Part shown: one piece after another, positions 1-12,945 of the stretch
How positions within the stretch are numbered: the stretch's first letter is position 1
Layout of the letters: the number at the start of each line of letters is the position of its first letter
Source: Utricularia gibba
Lineage: Eukaryota > Streptophyta > Magnoliopsida > Lamiales > Lentibulariaceae
NCBI GenBank assembly: GCA_002189035.1
Contig: NEEC01000011.1
Coordinates: 2,728,001-2,792,000 of the forward strand
Length of the DNA stretch: 64,000 nt
Direction of reading: 5' to 3'
Notes under the pieces: generated by a model
Database searches by the model: none
Seen by the model: the letters and a program-made list of their open reading frames with translations, nothing else
What the model was told of the DNA's origin: nothing
Made by a program: the position numbers and the translations under genes

Positions 1-192
1 GGACTTTCTGATTGGGACTTTGATGCAACTGTCTTTTGTGTAATTTTGTGGATTTCGAACAGATCTATACCTTTGTAGTTTGTTTTCCAGCTTGAGGAAT
101 CTTGCGCTTAAGATAATTTTTTTTGGTAGGATTATATTCCTTTTCAGCTTGATAGCTTACGGTTACCCTGTGTGCGTAGATTCTAAATCGAG

Positions 193-1715
<1,523 letters not shown>

Positions 1716-2369
1716 GAGGGTAAACTCATGGCATTGTCTCGTTTGGACACCATAAGATGCGTCCAATCCTTTCTGAAATTCGTATTTCAGGGGTACAACT
1801 TACCTGGGAGGCTGGTGGTGCTCAAGTTCCTCGATTTCAAATAGCGTTGGTTGCACTAGCTTGATGAGGGAACACTTTTTGTTGGTGTTTTCTTCTTCCT
1901 CTTTTTCACCATCCGTCATTATTTTGGTGATACAACAATTTGCATGCTGTGTGGAACGGGTTGTGCTGGTTGTTTTCTTGCATCTGAGGCTGCTGCATTC
2001 TGTCCTATGTTCGTTTCTGTAGCCAAACTGTATTCTTGTCGTATGCTATATATCACCATCTCGGGAAAAAGCAGGATCCTGCGGGGATTCGATGGATACG
2101 CACAATCAATTTACAAAGAAGATGGCGGAAATCGAACTCTAGGGTTCATCGCCGATTCGGTAATCAACACGGCGTCTCCAGCCATGCCATCTGCTACTGC
2201 TTGTTTTGGAAATAGGGAAGGAGACAACTCTGTCAAGCTCCCCGCCGTTGAAGACCTCGAAGGAGAAACCGTCAATGCCGGGGGTTACTATGGTTGAACC
2301 TAGGGTTTCATCCGAATCAAATACAAATCGTCTTCTGTAAGCTACTGTTTCGATTCGCCGTAGTTCCTC
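1716..2369. other. Actin 3' region and gap to VPS45
   Basis: The first few hundred bases are the T-rich 3' untranslated region of actin. The remainder runs to the stop codon of VPS45 on the other strand, so the two genes are convergent. An open frame at about 1944-2297 on the plus strand ends in a plausible peptide but matches no family I recognise. Two TAGGGTT-like motifs lie near 2141 and 2301. I support no gene here. Confidence 0.6.
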
Positions 2370-5219
2370 TCATAAGACATTTGCACTGGTTCTGGTGATT
2401 CTTTGGGCTTCTTCAAGATCCTTGAGGAACCTACAAGCAAGTGGATTACGATGAGCGACCGGAGTTACAGAGGAATGATTGATTCAGAGTGCAGGCAGTG
2501 CACGCACCCCTTCGAATTGAGGATCACGGAGCCGCCGAGGATGAAACGTATCCCTGAGTTGGTTGCATTCTGCAGAGAAACAGCCCGCGCTTCCTCGTAT
2601 GTAGTTCCTCCCACGATGAAAACTACCACATCCTGGAGCCTTTTGAGCCACGAGTTCGAACTTCAGCATGTGGCGGATTGGCAGAGATAGCAAAGAGGCT
2701 TGAATCTCACCTGGCTTGCTGGGCGTGACTTCCAACATAGGGGTAGTCCACATCTCTCAGACGCCCCTTGACGATGCTCTCCATCGTCTGAGATAGCAGA
2801 GGCTGGTGCTGGGTGTAAACATTCTCCACCCCTGGACAAGCATCATCAAAATCCATCAAAAACAGAGTTAAGCAATGCTGGGCGAGGGAGATCTTGGAAC
2901 GAACCAACCTTGAGACCGCGAGCCATGTTAAGGCATAGTTAAGCAGATCTCGGTTGCCATAGAGGTCCCCGGTCCGCCTATCAACTCCAGCTTGTTTCAG
3001 TAGGAACTGCACAAGCTGTTGCAGCAAGGTACACACTTACTTTGATCATATTCTGGATTAAGGGGAACGATGCAAACATGAAGATAGCATACCCCTGGCT
3101 TGTACTTGGGAGATCTTGATGCCAGTTTGTTGAACAGCTGCATTAACTGGACTGGACTTTCCTTCTCATACCGTAAAGCATACAGCATAACAAGGCGTAG
3201 ACGGTCGACATCAGTTATGCTGTCGTTATTCAGCAAGCCGGTAACAGCCTGCAAGGCAGAACAGGATGGAGGACAATCACAGATGCTCCCTTATTTGGAG
3301 AAAAAGGAGAGAAGAGAGAAGTGCCTCAAATGCCGCTGCTTGTCCTCCATTGCATGCTAATTCCTGTTCCGTCTGTGAGACCAGCATCAGTTTCCGGTCT
3401 TCGACAATTCTGCTCATTTCAGTCACCAAAGTCACATGCTTGGAAACGTTCCCGTGCATTTTTCTGTACTCAGGGTAGTTGTCCACAAATTTGGCCATAT
3501 CATCTACACAATGAAGGTAACTGATCAATGCCTTGCAGCTTAATAACACTCTTAGGAGCTAGGGGATCAGGAGGACAAAGACAGACAAACCTATTGTTTG
3601 AATATTCTGATTGCTTTTGGATACTTGCTGAAAATCATCCACCATCTTTTTAATACTGACTCCAATGTCTCCGAAGTTTTCATGCATGTTGGCTTTGAAG
3701 AAGGAATCCTGTTCAGCAGACAGTACAACCTCCTGGGAATGCAAATGACAAACTGAAGCATTAGCTTCAAAGCTTCACAGCACATGAAGATGAAAGGTAT
3801 TAGATGTGATGAGGGAACCTGTTGGTCATTGGTGTTTTTTACGATATTCCGAAGATCAACTTGATTATCTTGAATGCCAATAAGCTCATGCACCATAGCC
3901 TATACAGTACATTGTAGAACTTGAGCTGCAACTCTGGATATTCAATTGCAATGAAAAAGCTAATGAGGAAAAATACTAACCTGATATGTCCACTGATTAA
4001 GCAAGGGAGTGACAGGATCATCCCGTCTATCAAGAACTAACAACAAGGGAGAAACTTCTGCCCTTCGAAAATCGAACAGACCACTTTCCTGCTGGTACAT
4101 CAGCTTCTGCAGCAACAGAAGTCATGAATGAAAGTTCAATCTAAAACTGAATATTCTGAATCAGGCAGAGATAGCAGACCATACTGATGCTTCTTGAGCT
4201 ATTCTTTTTGCAACGTCAGATGTTCTTGAATAGCGAATGATGGGCCGACGTTTTAGAGCCAGGAATATTGCGGCAATTCCATCGACGACTCGATCACAGA
4301 AGACCTGTAAACTGGATGGATCCACAACGGCTGGGAGCATGTACATGTGGTTTGATTGGAGATTCAGAGTGAAGTGATATGTATCGACAGCCACAAAATC
4401 AGCATAAAACTCCTGCAAGAATAGTCACTGAATGCATTAACCACTCAGCAACCTTCAATGGAAAGCCAAAAGTTGCAGATTTTTCCACAAACTTCCATCT
4501 GCCATTTTCATCCCCAGAACAAGATAAGCATCAAACGAACCTGAACTTGCTGTATAATTTCCTGCTCGTCTGCATCTGCTATATTGTGAAGCTCGGTGTC
4601 CTTCAACATGTTGGAGAAAACTGCAGACACCATCCATAGCAGCAAGTTGATTACAATAGAAACAAGGGATTACAGTCAACCGCAACCAGAAAAACTGATA
4701 AGCTTTGAACATAAGCACAATTGAGTTTATGATAAAAAAAAAGGCACTCGAGTATCCGACTTCTGTAAGCTAAACCTGTAAAATTTCTTTACTGGAGATC
4801 ATCCTATGGAAAAACGAGAAGAAATCTTACACAGATGATACTCCCCAAAGCGAGGATTTGCCACCTGCCGCCTAACTCTCCGAATGTTCTCAGGCGTTGG
4901 ACGGAGAAAATACACCGCCTTAAGATGCGACATTGGTTCTCTAGACATGGAAATCGAGTCTACAAGCTCCACCAGGAAGACCTCTTTCCGAAGAAGCTCT
5001 GATTGTGAGTACGCAACACTGACTATACTCACCTGGGAAATGCTCAAGAACCCAAATCGGGATCAGGGAAAACAAAACCCAGACAACAGCAAAATCAAAA
5101 AAAAAAAAAAAAAAAGAGGGAATACTCACCGTTACTGAGTCAAGAATCAAGACTTTCATACCGGATATGTCTTGTAACATGCGATTGATATAGTCTCGAA
5201 CCGCCGTAACAAGCACCAT
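2370..5219 (-). CDS. VPS45: Vacuolar protein sorting protein VPS45 (Sec1/Munc18 family), frame broken as read
   Basis: Sec1/Munc18 protein that binds syntaxin-type SNAREs and promotes vesicle fusion at the trans-Golgi network and endosomes on the route to the vacuole. About a dozen exons cover the whole family length. Exon 1 (5219-5130) starts [15 protein letters not shown]. Later exons carry [48 protein letters not shown] and [11 protein letters not shown]. The last coding exons are 2508-2640 ([16 protein letters not shown]) and 2370-2430 ([10 protein letters not shown], stop TGA). Between GNRDLLN and GVENVYTQ the conserved NMARGLK segment is in another frame: one base seems missing near 2927-2932 and a second at the acceptor near 2829-2833. 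The rest is intact, so I read this as sequence error or a recent lesion. The gene is head to head with the CCCH gene at 6122. Confidence 0.93.
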
Positions 5220-6121
5220 CTTCCCCCCACAAACGGCGAATCGATCACTGAATTCGCCCAATGTTCGATATACTAACAACGGGCACTTGGAATCAGGATC
5301 AATAACACAGGATCGGAAAAATGGTACCCCCAACGAAAGATCGATGAATTGAAGGGCAGCCGGGTTTTTTCCTCCGCAACAAGCTAAGCTTCCTTTGACC
5401 ACTAATGGGCTAAATAGGTCTGCTTTTCATCAAAGATCGATTAACCAATTGGTTCCGACTGATCGCCACAACCCCTGACCGTAACCGTCAAGCCTCCAAT
5501 CGCCTCCGAAGTTTTCTTCTTTGAGAGCAGGTATTGAATGGGAGAGCCTCCTGCGTCGAGGAGTTACAGAAATGTATACTAAAATAATAGAAAATTATAA
5601 AGTGATTAAATAATAAGAGAAAAAAAAAGGAAGTTGTCGGTAAACTTGGGAGTCGCTGCTCCGGCCACTGTAAATTAAACGTCTTCCGCAGCTTCAAGAG
5701 GCAACAGTAGAAAGCTGGTGGGCGGCGCTGCGGTTCAACGGTTGCTTCGGTTCCGCGTGAGGTAAGTTCAGCTTCACGCGTCTGAAGACTCGAATGGAGG
5801 GTCAATTCGCCTTTCTTCTTCTCTGGGTTAGGGTTTCCTGGAATTTCTGTTAGGCAATGGCTGATTAATCGGCGACATTCTGTTGTTGCAATTTGTTGGA
5901 ATTGAATTTTTTTGTGTTAGCGCTTCTTTGAAGAAGACTGCTTGAGATGGGGTTAAAAAGATTGGAGCTTTGAGCTCGATTTTTAGCCTTGTTGCTGATG
6001 GTAGTATTATCACAGCATACACTTGGAGTTCTTACTACACTTGTATTGACATCCTTCTGTTTTTAATGTCCTTTGAACAGATTGAAGGTACCACAGACTG
6101 CAGTTAGTTTGCATTGACTAT
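5220..6121. promoter_or_regulatory. Divergent promoter region between VPS45 and the CCCH zinc-finger gene
   Basis: VPS45 begins on the minus strand at 5219 and the CCCH gene on the plus strand at 6122, so this 0.9 kb stretch must hold both promoters and leaders. The plus-strand leader probably starts near 5800, because a TTAGGGTTT telo-box lies at 5828-5836 and an intron-like acceptor (ttgaacag) precedes the ATG. No clear TATA box is visible for either gene. Confidence 0.5.
5828..5836 (+). promoter_or_regulatory. Telo-box motif
   Basis: TTAGGGTTT, the reverse complement of the plant telo-box AAACCCTAA, sits in the likely leader of the CCCH gene. This motif is common just downstream of start sites in plant genes for growth and RNA metabolism. 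Its function here is inferred from motif and position only. Confidence 0.45.
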
Positions 6122-8934
6122 ATGGGTGATAGGAGGAAAAGGAAGTCTTTGTGGGATGTGGATGAAGACCCGAGAAATTTCTCCAGAATGAACGAGCATG
6201 GCTCCTGGGCAGGAAGGGAACCCCACCATAGTCATCATGATAGTAGACGTTATCATAATTTTTCAGGATCAAGAGGCTATTCAGCTACCAAGTCCAGAGA
6301 AAATACTGGGCAAGGATATTGGGAACCCGTGGTGGAAGAATCTGGTTCTCTCATGAAAGGCCTCCGCCAGGAAAATGGTGGTGAAACTAGATATTTCCAG
6401 AACATGTCTCCTGGATTTGATAGGTCTGTCCTTTGTTCTGTTTTGAAGACATCTGTATGAAAGCTGGCTTTTGTTTGTTCTTTTAAATAAAAATGCGTTT
6501 TGTGTAGAATCATGAAGAAGATGCGGGTGGGCTTGTGAGCAAATATGTATTTGTTATGCATTTATCGTGTTTCTAATGTGTGTGGGTCAAATTTTTTATA
6601 ATGTAAGGATATCCTGGAAATTTTCTTCCCTGTATTGAACTGCCTTGCATTTTCCTGGTATTCTTGACAATAGGCATTTTGAAAGAAGTAGAAGCAGAAG
6701 TCGAAGTAGGAGCAGGACTAGAGGCAGGAGCCATAGCAGAAGCTTGAGTAGGGGAAGGACTAGTGAAAGGGAGAGGAGCAGAAATAGAAGCAGAGGAAAT
6801 GGTGGGGCAATGAGTCAATTGAGAAGCCATAGCCCTACTGGAGATTCATGGAAATCCAGTTCTTGGAGTGACAGGAGAAGTGTTCTCGGAAATGCATCTC
6901 AAGAATTTAAAGATTTTTCTTCTGGAAGGTCCAGGAAAGGTAACCAATGCAGATTTTCTCATTCACTGTATGTAACTAATGGAAATGTCAACTCATTACA
7001 ACATAAAACTGCAGACAGTTGGGAAAGCAAGGATGACCCTTATAGAAGAGGGGATGAACGGTCTCCAAACAGAAGTAGCCATACAGTTCCTTGCAGGGAA
7101 TTTGTGAAGGGAAGGTGCAGGTGGGGGGATGATTGCAGATTTTCTCATCATGTTGTATCTGACGAAAATTTTGGGAAGGGACCTGGTCGTAATCTATCAG
7201 ACATGGATATTCAACACCAATCATATAGGGATACAAGGCCCTTCTGCAAATTTTTTGCTGCTGGGAAGTGTGACAGAAGTAATTGTCGATTCTCTCATGA
7301 AGATTCTAGAATTGGCATCCTGGAAGGCAGGACTGCTGGAGCCATTGATGACAAGGGGCATGACAGTCGATCTGGTCATGGTTTGGAGAATGATGATATG
7401 AGTGTAGAAATACCTGAATGGATACCTGCGCCTATCAGGGACACTGGTTTTAATGGTGAGCGTGCAGGTGCTTCTGTGCCCCACATTGACAAGAGTAGTG
7501 CTAAAAAATTGGCTAGTCCTTTAGAAGGTCAGTTGCAAAGCCACGAGAGAAATAGGGAAACTGAAGTTCCTGATAGCCTTCCGGAACATGCATTTGCTAT
7601 TAAAGACTGGCATCAGAATATTGCTCCAGGCTCACTTCTTCGTCCTGAGAATCCTGGAGCAGCAGAAAGGGCTGCTGTGGGTTCATATCAATCTGATTTT
7701 ACATCTGAGAGAAAGGAGTTAAAAAAGACAGATCTGGATGTTGGAAGAGTGCTTACTCAAAATTCCTCAAGCTTGAATCAAGCCAATGGAACCCATAGTG
7801 GATACTATCCCAACCCATCAAATGGATTTTGTGCTAATTTCTCTGAGGCAAATGTCACGCATCTTAATTTGCTATCTCAGATACAATGCAATGAAAATGC
7901 TGTGCAAATGGCTGGAATTTCAGCAATGAAGGCTCCTCAACTCTTACCCAACTCAATCGGCACTCTGTTGACAAATGTTCCAGCTGCTATAGTTGATCAG
8001 AATAATCATGTAGCGGCAAACCATTCAACTTTACCCATGCAAAGCATTGAGAAGGAGCTACCTCACAAGAATACAGTCATAGATGCCAAGGAAATATTTG
8101 GAAATTCCTCTTTGATTGACTCAGCAAGTGCCCAGTCTAATCTACTGAGTACGACTATGGAGAATGGAAGTAGCAGGAATAGTATAATGCAGCAGTTACA
8201 GCCAAGTTTAATATCCAACGCTGGCACTGGACCTGCTGGCGTGAAGACAGATTGTTTAGGGAGCCCAGAACAGAAACAAGAGAAGGAATCTGCAAAACTA
8301 GAATCCACTGAACTCAGTAGGCCTAAATTGGAGAAAAGGGAGGGAGACCCTGAAATGAAGCAGTCTGAAGCGCATGATGAACTTGGGGGATATGATGACA
8401 TCGTTCCTAACAAGGATGATAAAGGTGTGCGTTTATTCAGAAATTCCCTGGTAGAGCTTGTAAAGGATATCTTGAGGCCAACATGGAAGGAAGGCAAATT
8501 GAGTAGAGAGGTTCACAAAACTGTCGTGAAAAAGGTGGTTGGCAAAGTCACTAGCACAATCCAAGCAGATCATATTCCAAAAACGCAGGATAAGATCGAC
8601 CAGTATTTGAAGTATTCCAAAACAAAGATCACAAAACTTGTTCAGGTGATAATCTATAGTTGAGCTTGGTTTTTACCTTTGCCTTTGAAGCTACAATTAG
8701 TCAACATCGTTAAGATGTGCTAGATCCCTGAAAAAGGTAAGATCTTTATGTATAGTGATTTGGGTTTCAAGACATAAGGTGTAGGATCCTTGGTTTCTGT
8801 TGTACTTCTCCGCATCTATCCTCTCAGCAGCAAAATCGTTTTCCTCCATTTTTGTGCTTTAAGCATTCTAAGACTTGAACTTCGATTTCTTGATGCAGGC
8901 ATATGTGGGGCGGTCTCTAAAGAAGGATACCTGA
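6122..8934 (+). CDS. CCCH-type zinc finger protein with SR-rich N-terminus
   Basis: Three coding exons (6122-6423, 6674-8645, 8899-8934) join in frame to give 769 residues. The N-terminal third has a long run of alternating Ser and Arg, as in splicing-related proteins. Two full zinc fingers follow: C-x7-C-x5-C-x3-H (start PCREFVKGRC) and C-x7-C-x4-C-x3-H (start FCKFFAAGKC), each ending CRFSH. A third, upstream CRFSH (NQCRFSH) lacks its first cysteines and is degenerate. The middle is Ser/Asn-rich and disordered. The C-terminal region (LVELVKDILRPTWKEG, then KVTSTI) is conserved in the plant ZFP36/38-like group, as I recall it. Such proteins bind RNA and are probably nuclear. The last coding exon is only 36 bases, giving AYVGRSLKKDT and stop. 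The exact orthologue is not certain. Confidence 0.88.
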
Positions 8935-10159
8935 ACTACTGTCATGGGGTGTACCATAGTGATCCGTTAAGTTACCTCGGCTTTGTATCTCCTAACGTAG
9001 CTTGTGGATTTGGAACCGCACATGCGTTTTCTGGGAAGTGTTTCCAAGTACTTAAGCTGGTTCACAATGTTGTATGTCACCTTGCGAAGAGAATGAAAAT
9101 TATGCGTTCATCAGCGTTCAAGAATCCCATCACGAAAATGAGGAGCAGAATCCGGTGCGGTGGCTGGCGATGGAAGTTTTGACTGCCTGACTGACTTTTG
9201 AGTTAGTTTTGCAAAACAGTGAGTGATTTTGTCAATGAAGAAATAGAATTCCAGTTTCAAAATGGGCGATCGTCTCTTCAACCGGCATCTCTTTACTCCT
9301 CCGCGCCGCCTCCTGGAGAAGTTTCCGGCAGGATTAGTTTGGTTTTGTCAGATCAACTAACGTGTGTGGTGCGAAGATGGCAGAACTTGGAAACAAAAAA
9401 ACACGAGGAATTGGGGATCTTTGATAGATGATCGATCATCAACATTTTGGTCTTGCACTGTAACACAATCGTATTTCTGATAAGAAATCTGAAGAAGCAA
9501 TTTCATATATCGTCGTGGTCGCCGTCGTGCGTTCCGTTAGTGTTTCCGCATCGCTTGCGATGACTTTCTTGGCAAGGTTTTGCGTTCCGGTATGACCAAG
9601 CATGGAGTGGGGATGCAAGGTCGAGGTTTTATGTATAAAAACGACAAGGTTGTGTGGTCACGGAATAGAGGTGGGTTCGGTTTGCTTCGGAATCATACGG
9701 TTCTTTGATTGGATCCATGTGGAATATTCGGCTGTACGCATTGTCCATTAAATTTGAGATAATTGTGCATATAGTCCCTACTATTTAATTAAATCATATA
9801 AGTAAATCCAAAAGGATCACAAATAAAGATTAAGTCATTTTCCAATTTTTTGTTTGCATTTTTTTGGATGCATAATACAATTTCCGCGAAGTTTCCGATG
9901 GTTTTTCTTCCTCTCCAAGTCTCTGGTTTTATATCCAGCGCCCAATCAGTGATTCATCTTTTAGATTTGTAAAAGGTCCTTTTTGTCGGAGGGTGATTCG
10001 CACATAAGGTACGCAGAAACCGATCGATAGCATATTACTTCTTGATCTAGAGAACATCAACGTTTACAAATTGATTTTCAAAGTGCAATGATATGTAAAG
10101 TCAAGGTGTTGTCATTATTGCTCTAGGCTCCATGTGGAAATCATGACTTATTTGTGATC
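8935..10159. other. 3' region of the CCCH gene and gene-free spacer
   Basis: The first part is the 3' untranslated region of the CCCH gene. After about 9450 the sequence becomes a mixed-composition spacer with no conserved open frame. The open frames at 8790-9182 and 9219-9431 have no recognisable motif and the former overlaps the last intron and exon, so neither is supported. Confidence 0.6.
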
Positions 10160-10422
10160 AGTACTATGGATGTTAAATAAGGCTCGAGGCTCGATCGAGT
10201 TCGAGCTGAGCCAATATCGAGCTCCAGCTGTGCATTACAAGGCTCGAGGCTCGAGGCTCGAGGAGGCACATTTTTGGGCTCGAATCGAGCCCAAATTCGA
10301 GCCAAGTTTTCTTGGGCTCAGTGAGCTTGAGCCTAAAAATATACAATCGAGCTAGAGCTCGAGCTCGAAACTTACCGGAAAGCTCGGCTCGGCTCGAGCT
10401 CGTTTGCAGCCCTAGTTACTAT
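10160..10422. mobile_element. hAT-like MITE (degenerate)
   Basis: A 247-base body (10168-10414) is packed with CTCGAG/GAGCTCG repeats. Its right end read backwards (AGGGCTGCAAACGAGCTCGAG) resembles its left end (GGATGTTAAATAAGGCTCGAG), as expected for imperfect terminal inverted repeats of hAT-type miniature elements. The flanks AGTACTAT (10160-10167) and GTTACTAT (10415-10422) agree at 6 of 8 positions, compatible with an old 8-bp target duplication. It has no coding capacity. Confidence 0.6.
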
Positions 10423-10479
10423 CTAGATTCTTCTGAGATTTGCAATCATATTTTAAAATTTTTTATTTATTATATGGCA

Positions 10480-10640
10480 AGCTCGTGGGCTGGATAGGGC
10501 CAGCCCGATGCTATAAATAATCGGGCTAGGGCCATGTTAATCATATTTTTATGTAATCGGGCTTTATCCCGGCCCTAGCCCGAAACTTGGCGAAGCCCTC
10601 TGAAATAGGGTCGGGCCAGCCCGGCCCGGCCCAACTTTCA
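10480..10640. repeat. GGGCTAGCCCGGCCC-type repeat, probable second hAT-related fragment
   Basis: The stretch repeatedly uses GGGCT, AGCCCG and CGGCCC words, with inverted copies at its two ends (GGGCCAGCCCGA near 10498 and CGGGCCAGCCCGG near 10612). This composition is typical of subterminal regions of hAT-related short elements. I could not define exact ends or target duplications. Confidence 0.4.
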
Positions 10641-10675
10641 TCTTTACTTGTTGAGTTGAGCTTAACTTCTTTAAC

Positions 10676-10692
10676 GGGGGGGGGGGGGGGGG
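10676..10692. repeat. G homopolymer (17 bases)
   Basis: An uninterrupted run of 17 G, followed by T and four more G, lies about 35 bases before the first ATG of the next gene. Runs of this kind are unstable and hard to sequence, so its length should be treated as uncertain. Confidence 0.9.
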
Positions 10693-10726
10693 TGGGGTTT
10701 CTTCTCATAAAGCTTTTAGCGTGAGG

Positions 10727-12100
10727 ATGGGTCAAGAGAAGATCAAGGAGATTTTTGAACTTGACATCTTACCTGAGTTTATGAAAGCAACCAGCATACC
10801 CGTGGCGGCGCTGAAGGAAGCATTCAATGAGGACAAGGACAAGAACATGTATCCGGAGGAACTAATCTATCAGGTAGCTGCATACATTATTTTTATAATG
10901 AATCGAACTGTTTCGTTTCCCTTTTTGAATGTTTGCTTTTTGATCACCAGACCGGACTTTTCGGTGCAAAGGATGCGCTGCAAAGCATGCGCTGCCGTCT
11001 TCTTTGGCCGATGACCTCACAAAAAGTTAATTTCGTTCCCATCTCTTTTCTTTTTTTTTTTGTTCGCTGTTTGTCGTTGGTTTCGACAGATACCGACCGC
11101 TTCTGAGTGTTAACAGATACAACGGCACATCTTGCGGAGCAATTTGCACGCTACGACAAAGGCCTGCGGCACTTCCATCTTCTTCATTTCATTCCCAGCT
11201 CTTTTTTTTTTTTTTTTTTTTTGCTTGCTGTTTGTCATTGGCTTCGATAGATAGCAGTCGCTTATGAGTTTTAACAGATACCACGGCACATATTGGGAAT
11301 CAACTTGCAACTGGAGGCCACGACTCGAGTCTACATCACTTGTCTCAGCAATGTGCCCTTGGTGAGTTCTAAGAGATTGCTTGCTGTTTGTCATTGGCTT
11401 CAATAGATAGCAGTCGCTTATGAGTTTTAACAGATACCAAGGCACATATTGGGACGCAACTTGCAACTGGAGGCCAGCACTTGTCTCAGGCAACTGCAGA
11501 CCACGGCTTGAGTCTGGCAACTGCAAACCACGAGTTGACTCTGCAGCACTTGTCTCAGCAATGTGCCCTTGGTGAGTTCTAAGAGATTGCTTTTTAAGTT
11601 ATTGAGTGAGTAGGTAGTACACATTTTGCATATATTCATTCATTCGTCTCGGATTTCAAAAGTCATGCAATGAAACAGGTTCTGTTATAGGAACTCTTGC
11701 TTCTTGGTCTGTTAGAATAGCACGTATTCTCCCCGGTTTCCTAATGAATCCCAGCTGCAAGAAAGGATATGAGATGCTGAAGGTCACGCTTGAAGAGATC
11801 GTCTGCGGCGTCATGACAGTCGGTGGGAAAATTCTTGGGGAATTTTCGGTTTTGGGAATTTCTGGATCATGGCGGCCGGCGGATTACTCGGTTAGTAGCT
11901 AGTGATTAATTAACTTGACTTTCTGTTAGATAATGTGATCGGATGCTGAACTTCTTCTGCCAGGAAACCTACTGGGCAAGTTTATCTCCAAGAGAATCGT
12001 CAAGCGCTGTTTGAAGATGCTTGGGATCAAGAAGGGAGGCTACAAACGTCACGGTTATGAGTACGTGGTTGGCGAATCCTATGACAGAGTATGCGGCTGA
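10727..12100 (+). CDS. Unrecognised gene with tandemly repeated exon
   Basis: I do not recognise this protein. Exon 1 (10727-10873) gives 49 residues starting MGQEKIKEIFELD and ends at a clean CAG|GTAGCT donor. A short exon after 10950 (TGLF, possibly spliced at TTCG|GTGCAA) may follow. Then come two similar exons, each flanked by TTTTAACAG and CCCTTG|GTGAGT and coding for D-T-x-A-H-I-G-x-Q-L-A-T-G-G. Both are in phase 1-1, so either may be included or skipped. The next exon (11679-11890) encodes SVIGTLASWSVRIARILPGF and a glycine-rich stretch. The last (11964-12100) is basic (KRIVKRCLKMLGIKKGG) and ends YDRVCG plus stop. Exon 11679-11890 is one base too short to join the last exon in frame, so a base may be missing in GGGG near 11837. 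The model is tentative. Confidence 0.4.
11065..11590 (+). repeat. Three tandem copies of an intron-plus-exon unit
   Basis: The unit CTGTTTGTC(A/G)TTGG...TTAACAGATAC...GGCACAT occurs three times. Copy A (about 11065-11150) is the most diverged and has no splice donor. Copies B (from 11223) and C (from 11379) are nearly identical outside the exon and share the donor CCCTTGGTGAGTTCTAAGAG. Copy C has an extra internal duplication of a 27-base unit beginning GCAACTGCA. A poly-T tract of about 20 bases separates A and B. Confidence 0.85.
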
Positions 12101-12945
12101 ATGGTATAAATTCAGGCACCAGTTGTTGCTGAACCTGTCTGTGGGTTTACTTATTTCTCAGTGACATCAGACACTCTTATTGTCACCTGTATCGTTGCTG
12201 TGTTTTGACGTTCCGAAAACCATTCTGTTTCAGTGCTTCGGCTTTGCTTAATTGTGTACTGATTCATTCTCAGTACCCTGCATTGAGAATCATCTCCCTC
12301 TTGATCCTACATTGCTTCGTTTTTTCTTGCTGGTTTTCATGGACATAGAACTCTTTGAAAATCATACATTCATTTAGACAGGGAGGGAGTAGCGAAGGGA
12401 AGATGCTTGACAAGGTGAGTTATTTATACTGCCTGACAGAGTTTTGAGTGATTGTTAGAGCTTCCAAAAAAAGCAGGATAACTTGCTTGATATGTGTTGG
12501 AGACTTTTGAAGCCTTTAAGAAGATTAAAATATGTTTTTGAAATGATATTTTCATTAGTTACAAATACAAGCATTGGTATTTATAAAAGGGTGAATATCT
12601 TCGTACAATACTGTTTTTTTTTTTCTTCATCTCTTTGTTATCTTGTTGTATAAATAATCGCTTCTCTTTTTTTCATTAAATTTTTCCAGTGGAAATAGAT
12701 GTGGGGTGCAAAATTTTAGGGGAAGAAAAGAGAAACAGATAGGTGAAAAATGAAAAAAATGTATTGTATTGGTATAAAAATGGAAATTTTAGGGATGATG
12801 GTATTTCGAGGAAGTGTTCGACGTTATGCCCCAAAGGAATGTGGTCACTTGTGTGGTAGGAGAAAAAATTGGCAATTTCATGTCTACTGTTTTACAAGGC
12901 ACTATGGCCATTTGAATGCTTTCACCTCATTTACTCGTAAGCCTG
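12101..12945. other. Gene-free spacer
   Basis: Holds the 3' region of the preceding gene and, from about 12430, AT-rich sequence before the stop codon of PPD4 on the minus strand. The short open frame at 12750-12983 shows no motif. I see nothing else to annotate. Confidence 0.6.

Noticed and set aside
1944-2297. 117-codon open frame downstream of actin
   Set aside because: Lies in the actin 3' region between convergent genes; the peptide has no recognised motif, though the last 40 residues look protein-like.
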